Assembly (NCBI GenBank): GCA_019914945.1
Contig: CM034108.1
Span: forward strand, 382,001 to 446,000
Length of the DNA stretch: 64,000 nt
Direction of reading: 5' to 3'
Source of the DNA: Typha latifolia
Lineage: Eukaryota; Streptophyta; Magnoliopsida; Poales; Typhaceae
Part shown: one piece after another, positions 37,081 to 48,953 of the stretch
Layout: each line of letters starts with the position of its first letter
Position numbering within the stretch: position 1 is the first letter of the stretch
Position numbers and translations under genes: made by a program
The notes under the pieces: generated by a model
The model's database searches: none
What the model saw: only the letters and a program-made list of their open reading frames with translations
Told to the model about the DNA's origin: nothing

Positions 37081-40000
37081 TCAGTCATCATCTAGTGCCA
37101 CGAGTGTCGGTATCTGTCCATGATCGACAAAATCAATCTTGTTCAGCCTCACACAACATAAGACTTGTTCTGGTAGTTCTTCCTGCTTTTGTGCCTGCGT
37201 TGGTTTGCGACGAGTAGGCTTGTAATGAAGCACTTAACAACCAAGACAGGTTTTTAAAAGAATAATATCAAGAGTGCAAGCTTAGAGCTCATATTAATAC
37301 GATAGGTATAGTTTCTTTTAGGAGGAAATTGGAACATCTTAAGCATTACACCTGGATACTAAAACCTTGTTAATTCTTAGAACTCTTGAGCATGATACTC
37401 TTCACAAGGCCAGAGAACATCTTATAACTCTCACTATAAAGACTATTCCTGTTAATTCTTGTTTAACAGACTATAGGGAATTGAAAGGAAGATCAAAGGT
37501 GCATTAATAAGCATTATACCTGGATAGTTAAACCAAGATCAAGTATGCCATCTTTAAGACGCTCCCTAAATGCTTCAAGCCCTTTCCTTGATATGAAGCT
37601 AAACCGATGTACATCTAGGTCAATCTCAAAATAATTTGGACCCTGTATATAATCAACACAGGATTATAAATAACATAACCTCATGCACATGCTACTTCTA
37701 AGCAGACGACTGGATACTGCATCATTGAATTGAAATACTAAGCATACTAATCTGTAGCCTTTCTAGCTTCTTTACCATGTAAAAGTTGTGTTGCGGGCGT
37801 GAAAGGACTGGCTTTTCATTATAAGCATGTACAAGCTTCCTTTCTGCAGCACTTAGACGTAGATCCTCTGGATTCACTAATCCAGCCAGTATTTTCAATC
37901 TCTCCCTATAAGGAACATTGGAGTCTAATGGAAATCCTTTAACCTTCTCAATTTCATCGCTGATAAATCTCTGCAGAGGACCAGATAATATCAGTTTGGA
38001 GGTAGCTTCTCTGGGAAACTGCCTAACAATGTGAAATATTTATTCTAGGCTGATAAGCAGTTTACCTTAATAGAATCCTGAAACTGAAGAGAAATCTCTT
38101 TATCAAAGTTCTCTGAGACTCTGAAATATAAAACTAGACTTACTCCTTCCCCATCACTATCACCAAGGAACATTGCGGTAGGATACGTAGGCATCTGTCA
38201 AAAGCAATGCATTATGATGGCATAATGAATAGTCAAACTTGACATGCAACATTTCCAGTGTAGTTGACCAAAACTTCAAGCTTAGTATGAAAATCACCTG
38301 AATATTTACAATGAGTAGGGCGGGAACATTCTCATGTGCCTTTACAGATGGAAGCTCAATGTATTGGGCAACATGATTTATCTTCCGGGGGCACAAAAAT
38401 AAATCAACACCAATAGGGATATATGGGGATTGGTTTGGAGCAGGATATTTCTTTTTATCTCTGCAGAGAAACAAATGAAGTTTCAGAATACACCAACACA
38501 GTTACATGACATAAAAGTATATTCACGCAGTATAACGACAAAGATGAGCTTATCAAGTCATTCTTGCCTGAAGTAGCTCTTCCCTCGAAGTTTGAAGGAT
38601 GAAGGTTCCAGAATGGACCAACATCCTTGTGTTGATTTGTCCCCTCCAGAACAAGGGACAGATAACCCCGCTCTAGGACGATACAGATATCTTCTAGAAG
38701 CACCTATTGGACAAAGGTGAAATTGTATGTCACATACAGGAAATTGATAAGTTGTTGTAGCCAACAAACAACAGATTACTTTGGTCTTGTCTGAAATAAT
38801 ATTACATGAAAAAGTTTCCAGGTAGCTAGTTAAAAGTTAAAACTAATCTTGTTAATGATATTGTTTTAACAGATACTCACCAACACAGTTAATGAGGAAT
38901 CTCTGCAAATCATAGATTATTGCTGAACTCATGAAAAGTTGTATGGTTAGATAGTGTATAGCTTCAGTGAATCCCATTCTCAATACTTGTTACTCTCATA
39001 CTGACCAAAACATGCTATCTACTGGAAAGCAGAAATACAGAATATTTCAAAGAACTCACTGATTTCGGTAGTTTCATCTCCATCATAGGATCTTCTCTTG
39101 AATGAAAGCCTAATAACCGCTGACTTTCTCTTTTGACATCGTGGGCTATCACTAGAAATTGGTTGGATTTTGCTGCTAGAATTTCCAGAAAGAACTAGCC
39201 GAGGTGTGCAAGATGATGTAACAGCTTTTTCTTGTCTGTCATGACTATCTTCTTTTAAATCTTTAAAGTTACCAGCCAAGTCTTCAACATTTTTTAACTT
39301 TGTAACATTTTCTGTGCCTTTAGTTCTACCATTTTCCTCCTCAACCTTTGGAACAGATATGCTATGGCCTTCTGGGTGTATGGTTTTGGATGTGTTGGGT
39401 TCTCGGATTTCATCTTCATGCAAAAACTTTTGTCTTCTACCTATATCTCTTTTAAGGTACTCTTCAACAGCAAGAGCTACCGGGCAGCAATCAAAAAACT
39501 CCTCGAAGTTATGTACAGCATCCACAAAACATGAAGTTTCTTCGGACAGCAACAGTTTTGTGCCAATTGCATTGGTTACAGCAGGGAGAGGGTCTGCAAG
39601 TAATGAACACCAAAAAAATAAGTTTGACAATCTGGGTAAGAATGACAAGTGATTAGATTAACTGAAAATGTCAGGCAAACCTATACCCCCATTGACACTA
39701 GAAAAATCTTCATCGGAATCAGACTCAAGAACACTGACGGAATCAAACCATGCTTCTTCTTCACACACTACTGCAATCATGTCAAGCTCAAATTAGTAAT
39801 TATGGGACTACGAATTTCAGACAGTAATAAGAAGGATAAAAAAGAAAATAACTTATACTAGATCAGCGTGTTGATCGACTTAATCCAACACAAGAAATAT
39901 GTATTTTCTGAATCTGTCTTATTTGGCTTGCAGCAGGGCATTTTTAGAATCTGAATGGAATGTTAATCTGCATATTGTACAGATTCCTCTCTTTGAAGTT

Positions 40001-40530
40001 ATGGTTATGGGCTTCTATTACTCTCATAAATGACACTGAAGCAATCTATCCACATGATATAGACAGATGGTGGAAACCAGAGCGCACTCCTAGTGAACAA
40101 AACAAGATATTGACTGATAGAAACCAAATGACAAGCCTAAATCTGTATTGGCAATTTATATAACATCTAATGGCTTTAGATGAGTTTCTTTATCAGTGTG
40201 TGATCAAAATCCTACATCTCTTTCTGATATGTCTACCATAAGTAAAAAATGTGAAATTAAGATACCATTTCCTGTAGCCATCTGACTATGATGCCATTGC
40301 AACTGAGTGAGATGGAACATCAGATTTGAGACCTCTGATCTCTGCTGAGTGGTTGTCGAAGTCTCAACATGAATAACCTCACTCTGAGTAAAACAATCTC
40401 CTGTATTGCTGATCCGGATAACAGTTGCATCAGGGATTGCCGCAGAAACCTTTCCACGGCATTTTCTGACTCTAAGAGAGAATTTCCGAGATTTACATCT
40501 TCTGTTTGATGTGGACACGCAGGAACCCAT
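37081..40530 (-). CDS. EDR2 C-terminal domain (DUF1336) protein
   Basis: Nine exons on the minus strand: 40530-40266, 39770-39687, 39593-39060, 38703-38568, 38460-38298, 38194-38066, 37970-37776, 37642-37520 and 37194-37081, giving 580 residues. The N-terminus [16 protein letters not shown] has Gly2 with Ser6 and basic residues, a likely N-myristoylation and membrane-binding signal. A low-complexity region follows ([14 protein letters not shown]; many Lys/Glu). The C-terminal half is the EDR2_C/DUF1336 domain: [79 protein letters not shown] and the end [20 protein letters not shown]. The PH and START domains of full EDR2 are absent, as in the short members of this family. EDR2 itself is a negative regulator of pathogen-induced cell death; this shorter protein's role is unknown. 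The intron after 38568 starts with GC, not GT. Confidence 0.87.
38461..38567 (-). other. GC-AG intron of the EDR2-like gene
   Basis: The exon ends TTCAG and the intron begins GCAAGAAT; the acceptor is TCTGCAG. Joining here gives [13 protein letters not shown], the conserved continuation of the family. No GT donor nearby keeps the frame. Confidence 0.75.
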
Positions 40531-42430
40531 GATGATAATACTGTATGATACAGCAACACCAGAACTTGTGTTCTATGCTGCCCTATTGGAAAAAACCCAG
40601 CATAGATCTTGTGAAATATAGAAAATAGATGAACCTGAAAAGAATATATTTTGTCAAAGAGATAATCACACATTCTATATAATCAACTCTTGCAGAGTGA
40701 TTTAAAAGATAGTTTAGTGGTTCATGTGTAGTCAAATTTATGATGCTCATATATGTAAAGCAAGCAGTGATGCCCATATGAAAAGACTCCTTACTGAATT
40801 AGGTGGTATTACTTATATAAATGAAATCCTCCGACTGCATTCCTAGCATGTATCTGGATGTGCTAAGCATAGAAAAGGCACAGAAATTAGGATGGGCTAA
40901 AGATTTTGAGAACTAGATGTCCTCATGATCATCATTTCTTTAGCACATTGCTTCTCAGTTTACTCTCTATAAATCCTCAAAATGTAATCAAGTAGAGATC
41001 TTCATAACCATTCATCTAGAAACACCATCGAGAAAGTCCATAGTAACTGAAGACGTAATAACTTCCCTACTTTGGTTTTTCAAGGATAAAAACTTCATAG
41101 CTTCTTGAAGAATGCAACATAGTGAAGATACAATGTAGGATGCAATTCCAAAAATTCAACATGATATAACTAAAAGCCAGAACAACGATCAAATCCATCA
41201 TCTGATTCAAATACTTGTGCAGAAATCCCGAATAACAAGTAGACAGATTTTTTACGATCGACACTTACCTAATCGTTTGATGTAAAAGAATCTGATTTTA
41301 GACAGTGGATAGCTCTGAAACAAAATGATAGAAAGTGGGTAAACTTCAAAGGCAGAATTTTTTTTACTCAAAAGAGAAGAAAAATAGTGGACGAAAAGCT
41401 AGGCCCTTTTTATGGTGTAAATAATCTAGCTCGGCATATTGAGGGTCTACTACTCACGGACGAGCACTCCACCATATCCATGACAGCTTACATATACCTC
41501 ATCAAAAGCTGAGTAACATATCGCTACCACAACGTGATCTCCGTGTTATTAATAAAAGATTCCAGAGTAGCCCAACCAACAAATCGAGTAGATGTGACTT
41601 CTCAATACAAGAGTTGACGCGGATTCCAATCCTAATCGGTGGTTACAAAGGAAACAATGGGAAAGGGAGGGATTGATGATTTGGGGGGGGGCATCACAAA
41701 ACAACTCCTGAAGCAGTCTTCATCAAAGAACTATTCACAAGAAGAAAAGACTTAATCTCGAAAAATCAATCATTTATGGAACTTTTTAGGTTGGGGTCTC
41801 TGCCAAAGTAAATTACATAGCTCTTGCAATTAGTTTAATCTTTCCAAAAGTTGACTTAGTATAAAACTTAGAAGGGGAAGAACCAGAAACTACCCAATAT
41901 AAAACGAATGAGATGCAAATTGGTGATTAAGATATTGGCATAAAAACAAAAGAAAAGGAACTTAGACTATGTTTCGAAATAACTGAGTTCATAGTGACGG
42001 AGTCCAAGAACATTTTAAAGATTAACAGCATTTCATGAGAAAACTAAATCAACATTATACAGCTGAGAATCCAAATATTAGACCAAAGAATTTGAAAACC
42101 CACCGATTCAAAAGAAGAAGGACAAAAAAGAAAAAGAAAAGGATCGATCTTTTAATAAAAGAAAGAAAACCCATATGAACAAACAGTTAGAAAGCCGATG
42201 ATCGCATTCCGAGGTTTCTAATCCTCTCGGCTGATGAGAAGAGAGAAGGGGGATCAATCCAAACCTATCAGCATTGCATCCGACGGAAGACGGGAAGACT
42301 CAATTCGTCCAGACAGAAGAAGACGACTGTATCGCGCACAAAAGAGCAGTCGCACGCGATCCAAGCCCAAGCTGAGCTCGTCCTTCCACTGGAAGAATAG
42401 AAAATAAAAATAAAAATAACAGGAAGGAGA
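40531..42430 (-). other. multi-exon 5' leader of the EDR2-like gene
   Basis: Splice signals suggest three leader exons on the minus strand: a first one ending at 42265 (ATAG|GTTTGG), a 46-base one at 41314-41269 (TTTCAG|AGC...TTAG|GTAAGT) and a last one from 40634 into the coding exon (TTTTCAG|GTTC). Transcription probably starts in the pyrimidine-rich stretch near 42430. None of this is confirmed by transcripts. No other gene is seen in the span. Confidence 0.45.
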
Positions 42431-42439
42431 GAATGGAAA

Positions 42440-45130
42440 GATGCCTCCGTTTACTTCTCTTCTCCCACTGCTTCGGCTTTCGCGAGTTTCGAGTCTTCCT
42501 TCCCTTTAGCCTTGAAATTTATTAGTTTAGTTTCATAGGAGTAGTAATGATGCTACTTAAGAAAGTAACATCGCATCACGATCCACGGCTTGGATTTGGA
42601 AATAGACAAAATCCCGCCAAAATCTTTTGTGTTTGCCTTCTTCTGCCTGCATCGATCGATCGATCTCTCAAGAGTGGCAATCAATGCAACTGCTACGGAT
42701 TCAGTATAGAGGCGATGAATCCAAGTTCTATTATTCTCTTTGGTGTCTTATTACTTTATCGGTACAATAGTGTTGTTAATAAAACAACATAAAATATAGA
42801 TAAAAATCTCATCCCCACCCACTAAAGTCCAAATCACAAACTTGCAACTAAGTAACGAAGGTTCAGTCCACGTAGGCCCACCTCGTTTGACCACATTAAC
42901 AACCACTCTTCCATCAAATCCAGCAGTAAATGAATAGATAGTTATCTCCATTTTCATAATCCTAAACTAAACTACATTGTTTTCCTTTATCCCGACTTTG
43001 GATCTGACCGTAGAAAGACCAAAATTTAGGTAGTAGCAGAGACAGTTAATAGACAAGACGCGTCACTTTTCCACTATTTTGTATTACTAACAGCTAATTT
43101 TTTACCACTATAAAGGGAAAATAAATAAATAAATAAATAAAGTAAAGTGAGATGTCCCATCGATTAATAAAGAATTGTCGGTGAATGGGGGTGATAAGAT
43201 AGTAGTGAAAGTGGCAATGATGATTGAGCTAGCTAGCTACCTAGCTATCTTTTAGTACCCAATCCTTTTATCGATATTAAGCTAAAGTGAGGCCACTTTG
43301 TTATATATATCTCTAAATCTCTTCCCTGCTACTAAGAAGACAAATATAAAAGGGTGTTTTCTGGTACAGCGTGTTAAAGTTGGTTCATAAATGACAAACG
43401 ACTCAAGTGGTAGGTCGACCTTATTATGTGGCACAATGCTACATAGTAATTAAAAGCCCCACCTGCGTCAGTGCATCGTCCACGTCAGCAAATGGCTTTT
43501 CTATTAAGAGGTGGACGACAACCATGCACTCGTTTGATACCCACACTCCAACCAAAGAGATCCATCAAATGGAGAGATCCAAATGGAGAGAGATCTGTCT
43601 CTCTCTTTGCTCTTTTGGAGTTCAATAATATGGTCTTACTGACCTTTTTCTTTTTTGAGTGCCGGAAGTAGCCTGTGGAATAAATAACGTGTGCTTAGCT
43701 GCGCCGCTTAGTACTATGCCATTATATGATATATTGACTTGGGATGATCTTGTCATCTTCTATAAAATAAATATGCTACGGAAAATACTCGCGGAAGGAA
43801 ATGATAAAAAGAAAGATAGCGTTAATTAATATATAATACTTTTGAGCTCAAAAAACACGTATAATATAAGGTGCGGAATGAGAATTTCTTCTTCCTTCTT
43901 TGCGCAGGAGGGTCCTTATGGTAAAATTGACCAGAAAACACTACGTGGACGTTTTTGACTACGTAAAGGCTAACTTTTTGCGGCTGGAGTTGGGCGGACT
44001 ATTTGGAGACAGCGGGTCTTCTAAGGACGTGATTGTTGGAATTTCCTACAGCCGTGTATTTTGGAAGTCATAAATTCGCCTCGAGTATATAAATTATGAG
44101 TTTTAATAAGCTAATGATGCTTCCAAGGCCTTGGATTTGGTGGGTTTGAACGGGGGGGGGGGACATGTGAGCGGCCGAGCAATAAAGGTATCCCCACGTG
44201 CACGTGCGATGCGCCTGATAAGGATTGGAAAACTTAGATAGATCTATCTCTCTCTGTCCTTATAAACAAGGCACCCTCATAAGAGGTTATTTATATAACT
44301 TTAATCTACAATTCTAGGAAATATTAAATGCATTATGCCCAACAACAACCCACCATTAATAACTTGTAAGCTGGCTTGGCTTGGCTTGGCTTGGCTTTGG
44401 CTGGACTCGTTGGATCACATTCACATGGGAAGCAACTATCCCGTTCTTTGAGATCAAATACAATAAATTTCTTTACGGGAGAGAACGAGTCAGACAATCA
44501 ATCACTTGCATTATACGCTACCAGGAAAAGGTAACATAGTCTCTCTCTCTCTCTCTTTCTCATCCATCTTTTTCTATTTTAAAGTCATTGCACCTAAAAT
44601 GGACGAGCACTATCTCAGTGACGAAAATGAAGGAATTTAAGCCTTTTAGTTTGATTTTTATGTGAGTGAGTCCACGTGGCTTTGAAAAAATATCATCGAG
44701 ACTAACGGTAATGATATCAAGCTCCCTATCTTTTGCAGAAGGGGTGTCTCTATCTAAATGGAGACACCTTATATTATAAAATTTTAGTATATTTGATTTA
44801 CCCTCCTCCAGATAATAGAAGATTCAGTGAATCCCCTACTTTGGAGTATCTGGAATTTTGAAGTATCGATAGGCAAAGTATGATTATTTAATATATTTAG
44901 ATTTGGAATTTAGCTAATTGCTCTGTGGCAAAGTTAATCCGACTTGGTAGGGAGTATCTCGCTTGAACAAGTTCCGGCCCAATAGAAACTCACTTCTAGC
45001 TTTTGGACCAAAAGCTAATTTGATTATATATAGAGTCCATTTAATGAAATGGGCCACATATGAAGCCCCAAAAACTACCAATTTTAACCATCCAACTCCA
45101 CTGGTGAATTATGTTGGCACGTTGTATTCT
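42440..45130. other. intergenic region between EDR2-like and CYP81 genes
   Basis: About 2.7 kb between divergently transcribed genes. No gene is supported. It holds an AAAT repeat at about 43121-43139, a G11 run at 44152-44162, a CTTGG-type pentanucleotide repeat at 44371-44402, and short CT runs near 44540-44555. Confidence 0.5.
44371..44402. repeat. (TTGGC)n pentanucleotide repeat
   Basis: Four to five near-perfect TTGGC units, then a degenerate TTTGGCTGG unit. Confidence 0.85.
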
Positions 45131-45142
45131 GGACTTGTTTCG

Positions 45143-45150
45143 AATTATAT
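45143..45150 (+). promoter_or_regulatory. TATA box of the CYP81-like gene
   Basis: ATTATATAC about 45-50 bases before the ATG at 45194, giving a short leader that starts near 45175. Confidence 0.45.
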
Positions 45151-45193
45151 ACTCTAAAGCAAAAGGAAATGTATTCTTTATTCCTTAGACGCA

Positions 45194-46868
45194 ATGGAGA
45201 CGACGGCGATCTACTGCGTCCTCGCACTTCTCCTCGCCCTCCTCCTCGTCGCCTTCCCCAATCTCCTCCAAATCCTTAACCCTAACCCTATCAGCACCAC
45301 GCCAACGGTTCCCTTCGCCCTCCCCGTGTTCGGACACCTCCACCTCTTGAAGCAACCCATCCACCGCACTCTCGCCGCCCTCTCCTCCCGATACGGCCCC
45401 GTCCTCCGACTCCGACTCGGCTCACGACGCGCCCTCGTCGTCTCCTCCCCCTCCGCCGCCGAGGAGTGCTTCACCACTAACGACGTCGCCTTCGCCAACC
45501 GCCCCAATCTCCTCTCCGTCGCTCGCTTCGGCTACAACGGCACCACCATCGGGGTCTCCCCCTACGGTCCTCACTGGCGGAACCTCCGCCGCATCGCCGC
45601 CCTAGAGCTCTTCTCTCCGGCCCGCCTCGTTGCCCTCTCCTCGGTCCGCGCAGCCGCCGTCCGATCCCTCCTTCGTCGCCTCCTCGGATCTGATCCGTGC
45701 GATTTCCGAGGAGTGGAGATGAAATCCAGGTTCTCGGAGCTGGCCTTCGACGTGGTGGCAGAGATGGCGGCGGGGAGGGTGGACGAAGAGAAGGGGAGGA
45801 GGTTTAGGTATTTGATCGACGAGTTGTTCAAGGTGAGCGGGGCGTGGGAATCCGGAGGACTTCTTGCCGTGGTTGAGGTGGACGGGGTTAGGTACTGTGG
45901 ATAAGACGATGGTCAGGTTGCAGAAGGAGATGGATAGCTTATTCCAGGTCATAGTGGATGAACGGCGCAGATCTGAGATTGGCGATAAAAAGACGTTCGT
46001 TGACGTATTGCTGGAGATGCAAGAGAAGGAGCCGGATTACTATACGGACGACATCATCAAGGGCTTTATACAAGTACGAGCCTTTTCTTATACATATATA
46101 CAGATACTATAAATTAAAGGTAACGACTAGATTTTTACTTTTGTTGTTTAGAACGTTACGTTCGCGGGTACCGAGACTTCGGCGGGGACTATGGAGTGGG
46201 TACTGACTCTACTCCTCAACCACCCGGAATCACTCGAGAAAGCCCGAGAGGAGGTCGACTCGCGAGTCGGACACGAGCGACTCGTCTCCGACTCCGATCT
46301 CCCCAACCTCCCTTACCTCCACTGCGTCATCAAAGAAACCCTCCGCCTCTTCCCTCCCGGCCCACTCCTACTCCCGCACGAGTCTTCCGAGGACTGCACT
46401 GTCCAAGGCTTCTGTGTCCCGCGCGGCACCATGCTGTTGGTCAACGTCTACGCCATTCAACGTGACCCCGAGTGGTGGGACGATCCGACCGAGTTCAGAC
46501 CGGAACGATTCGAAAACGGAGAGGTCGAGGAGTTTCGTAGTTTCCCGTTTGGGTACGGGAGGAGGAGGTGCCCGGGAGAAGTGTTGGCCATGAGGCTCAT
46601 GGCCTTGGCTTTGGCTTCGCTGGTGCAGTGCTTTGAATGGAAAAGAGCCGGCGATGAGTTGGTGGATTTGGCGGAAGGAGTGGGGCTCACCATCCCCAAA
46701 GTTAAGCCGTTGGAAGCCTTGTGCAAGCGTCGTATGGAGATGCTTAGTGTTCTCTCGCAAATGAATATGGATTCGCATGTACATGTACATTCACTCATTA
46801 TACTTTTACTGTCCCACAATAAAACCAAGCTAGCAAAAATGAGATTTTGCCCCTCTATTAGACTATAG
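45194..46868 (+). pseudogene. CYP81-like cytochrome P450 gene with a one-base frameshift
   Basis: Two exons, 45194-46073 and 46152-46868, with the intron where CYP81 genes have theirs. The N-terminal ER anchor (METTAIYCVLALLLALLLVA), the hinge ALPVFGHLHLL, the C-helix WRNLRR, the I-helix AGTETS, the K-helix ETLR, the PERF motif and the heme loop FPFGYGRRRCPG (Cys ligand) are all present. The motif GLTIPKVKPLEALCKRR is typical of CYP81. The frame breaks at about 45857: the reading shifts by +1, so the first frame stops at 45904 after 236 residues, before all catalytic motifs. The second frame resumes with FLPWLRWTGLG. The C-terminus also runs about 30 residues past the usual end. It may be a recent pseudogene, or the shift may be a sequencing error. 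CYP81 enzymes hydroxylate isoflavonoids, indole glucosinolates, lignans or herbicides; the substrate here is unknown. Confidence 0.85.
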
Positions 46869-47500
46869 TTCATTCATTATTTTGTCCGGCCCAAAAATGT
46901 CGGGCACTGGGCACACCCCCCATAAGGCTGAATCGAATAAATGACCTATCCAAAGTTCTCGGTCGTAGAATCAGGCCGAATCCTAAAGCTTGGCCCAGAC
47001 CTATGAAAGCCCAAAAGAGTCAGCATCAAGCTCTTATAGATTCAGGACCACCAATTAACTCGGAAGTTGGCATTAAGCACGTCGGATAAGCCATATTCCT
47101 ACCCAAATCCTATCGTTTTCAACTCTACCCACAGACATCACAGAACTTATTCAACGATAGCTGCTGAGAACGAATATTACGCAGCCATAAATCCATAATT
47201 ATATAGCAGAACATGTCAGCTTCTTCCGAGGTCACCATCCATGGTTACCGTAGATTTATATTAATCGGATCAGGTGGGTCCCCCTTTGTCTCAGCGAGTC
47301 ATAGAGAAGAGAAGAACCAAATGACTGACTGCACGGTGTCAAGCGCCAGGACTTCGATGAGTTCAATTGGCACTCTATTTTAAAGCTTTGTCGACCCATC
47401 GATGCTTTCAAATTTTAATCAATCCCAGGTAGTTCCAAGAATGTACGTGAGAAGAAAGGAGAAGCAGCAGACATACAGTAATTGACACTACTCCACATGC

Positions 47501-47536
47501 AAAAAAAAAAAAAAAGAGTTTTTTTTTTTTTTTTTT
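47501..47536. repeat. A15-GAG-T18 inverted homopolymer
   Basis: Fifteen A, then GAG, then eighteen T: a perfect 15-bp snap-back with a three-base loop, about 140 bases beyond the bHLH stop codon. Confidence 0.9.
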
Positions 47537-47629
47537 AATAAGCGCTCTTCCCTTCACTGCCCTATACACCTTCCCTTCCTCTGTGCAACCCGAGGCTGGT
47601 GTGAAACCCAAAATGGTCATTTTCCATGT

Positions 47630-47630
<1 letters not shown>

Positions 47631-47662
<32 letters not shown>
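47631..47662. repeat. (AG)16 microsatellite beyond the bHLH stop
   Basis: Thirty-two bases of AG repeat, 14 bases past the stop codon of the minus-strand bHLH gene, so probably transcribed as CT repeat in its 3' UTR. Confidence 0.9.
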
Positions 47663-47665
<3 letters not shown>

Positions 47666-47675
47666 GAAGAGAGAC

Positions 47676-48011
47676 CTAGTGCTTTCTGGAGGAAGAAGAG
47701 AAGTTGTTCTTTGCCAACGCCGGGGACCATAGATCAGCGCCGTTGCTGTTTGCCACGTGTTCGGTGCTGGAGACCGGTACCAAGCATAGCCCTCGGCTTC
47801 TTAGATCACTTGTTCTTGCCTCTCCTCCTATTATTCCCTCCTGGAATGAACTAAAATTGTTATCAGAGTTAACTGCAAGTTAATGATAGAGAGGCAATTA
47901 CTTAATCGAGAGAGAGAGAGAGAGAGGAAATTGTCTTGTACATGCAAGTGGGCAGAGGATGGCAGGCATTGCAGGTACGGAGAACTGAGAACCTAATTGA
48001 TAAGAAATGTA

Positions 48012-48042
<31 letters not shown>

Positions 48043-48953
48043 AATTAAGCTAAGTGCGAGGAGAAGAGAAGAGAAGAGAAATCTAGAGAGAGAGAGAGAG
48101 ATTACTGCACCTGAACCTGGTCATGCAGGAACCGTATGTAGCCCAGCGCTTCGTGCAGAACCGAGGCTGTATCCGACTGCATGCATTCCCGCAACCAGTC
48201 AAAGTCAAAAGTCAAAGCACACGAGATAATTTCTAGGCGCCCATCAGTGTCTCTTAATTACTACCAGTTATTACTTGCTCTAATGCTCTACTATAACTTC
48301 ATCAAGTTTTGAGTGGTGCGAGTGGTAGTTTAATTAATTACCTTTCCAAAAGGAGAAACCAGTTGATGCAACGCCATGATTTGCTCCCCCAGCTTCTCCT
48401 TCCTCACCTGCTATTCTCCTCAACAAACCCCCAAATTGTTTACTAATTCAAGCACATATAATTTTTCATTAAAAAATATATATATGTATGTATGTGTGTG
48501 TAAACAGATTACCTTGGTTGTACCACGATCACTTGAGCTATTAGTTTTGAGCTTCTTATTCCTATCTCCACTACTCTCCACCTTCTTCTGATTAGTTCGA
48601 ACTTCAGGGTATGAGCCACCGCAAGCAAAGATACAGAGAGAAAGTATTAAGTAAGAAAGGATTACCTTCGATGACTTGGAGCTGGAGAAGGTGGTAGAAG
48701 TCGGAGAAGAAGAGAGCGAAGACATAGAAGATGAATCACTAGACTTCTGAGGAACGCCATGGAAAGGAAAGACCTCCTCTTCATGCCCACCAAAACATAG
48801 CATATGGGACGAGTAGGAACCTGAGGGTGGAGAAGAGAGAGAAGAAGGAAGGCAGAGGAGGTGCCCTTCTTCCTCTCCTGAACCCAGCATCTCCAAGTAG
48901 CTCGCCTCCTCAAATTCCATCTGGTTCTCCTCCTCCATCACCAACCCATCCAT
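47676..48953 (-). CDS. atypical bHLH transcription factor (bHLH113/123-like)
   Basis: Six exons on the minus strand: 48953-48666, 48587-48513, 48407-48342, 48176-48111, 47992-47942 and 47840-47676, all phase 0, giving 236 residues. The HLH lies at about 122-165 and is encoded by two 66-base exons, as in this plant bHLH subgroup: [20 protein letters not shown] then [20 protein letters not shown]. The basic region lacks the His-Glu-Arg E-box set, so it is an atypical bHLH expected to bind DNA differently or act as a dimer partner. The C-terminal motif [20 protein letters not shown] with NGADLWSP is characteristic of the bHLH112/113/123 group. The N-terminus is acidic and serine-rich, as in activation regions. 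Introns and 3' flank are full of GA repeats. A TATATAAA at 49140-49133 may be the TATA box. Confidence 0.86.
47909..48101. repeat. three (GA)n runs within bHLH introns
   Basis: GA runs at about 47909-47927, 48019-48042 and 48085-48101 lie in the introns on both sides of the 51-base fifth exon. On the coding strand they are CT runs near splice acceptors, where they could serve as polypyrimidine tracts. Confidence 0.85.

Larger units (their letters stand above)
46869..47675. other. spacer between CYP81-like and bHLH genes
   Basis: No gene is supported. The right part is presumably the bHLH 3' UTR (minus strand) and contains an A15-GAG-T18 inverted homopolymer at 47501-47536 and a long (AG) run at 47631-47662. 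Confidence 0.45.
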
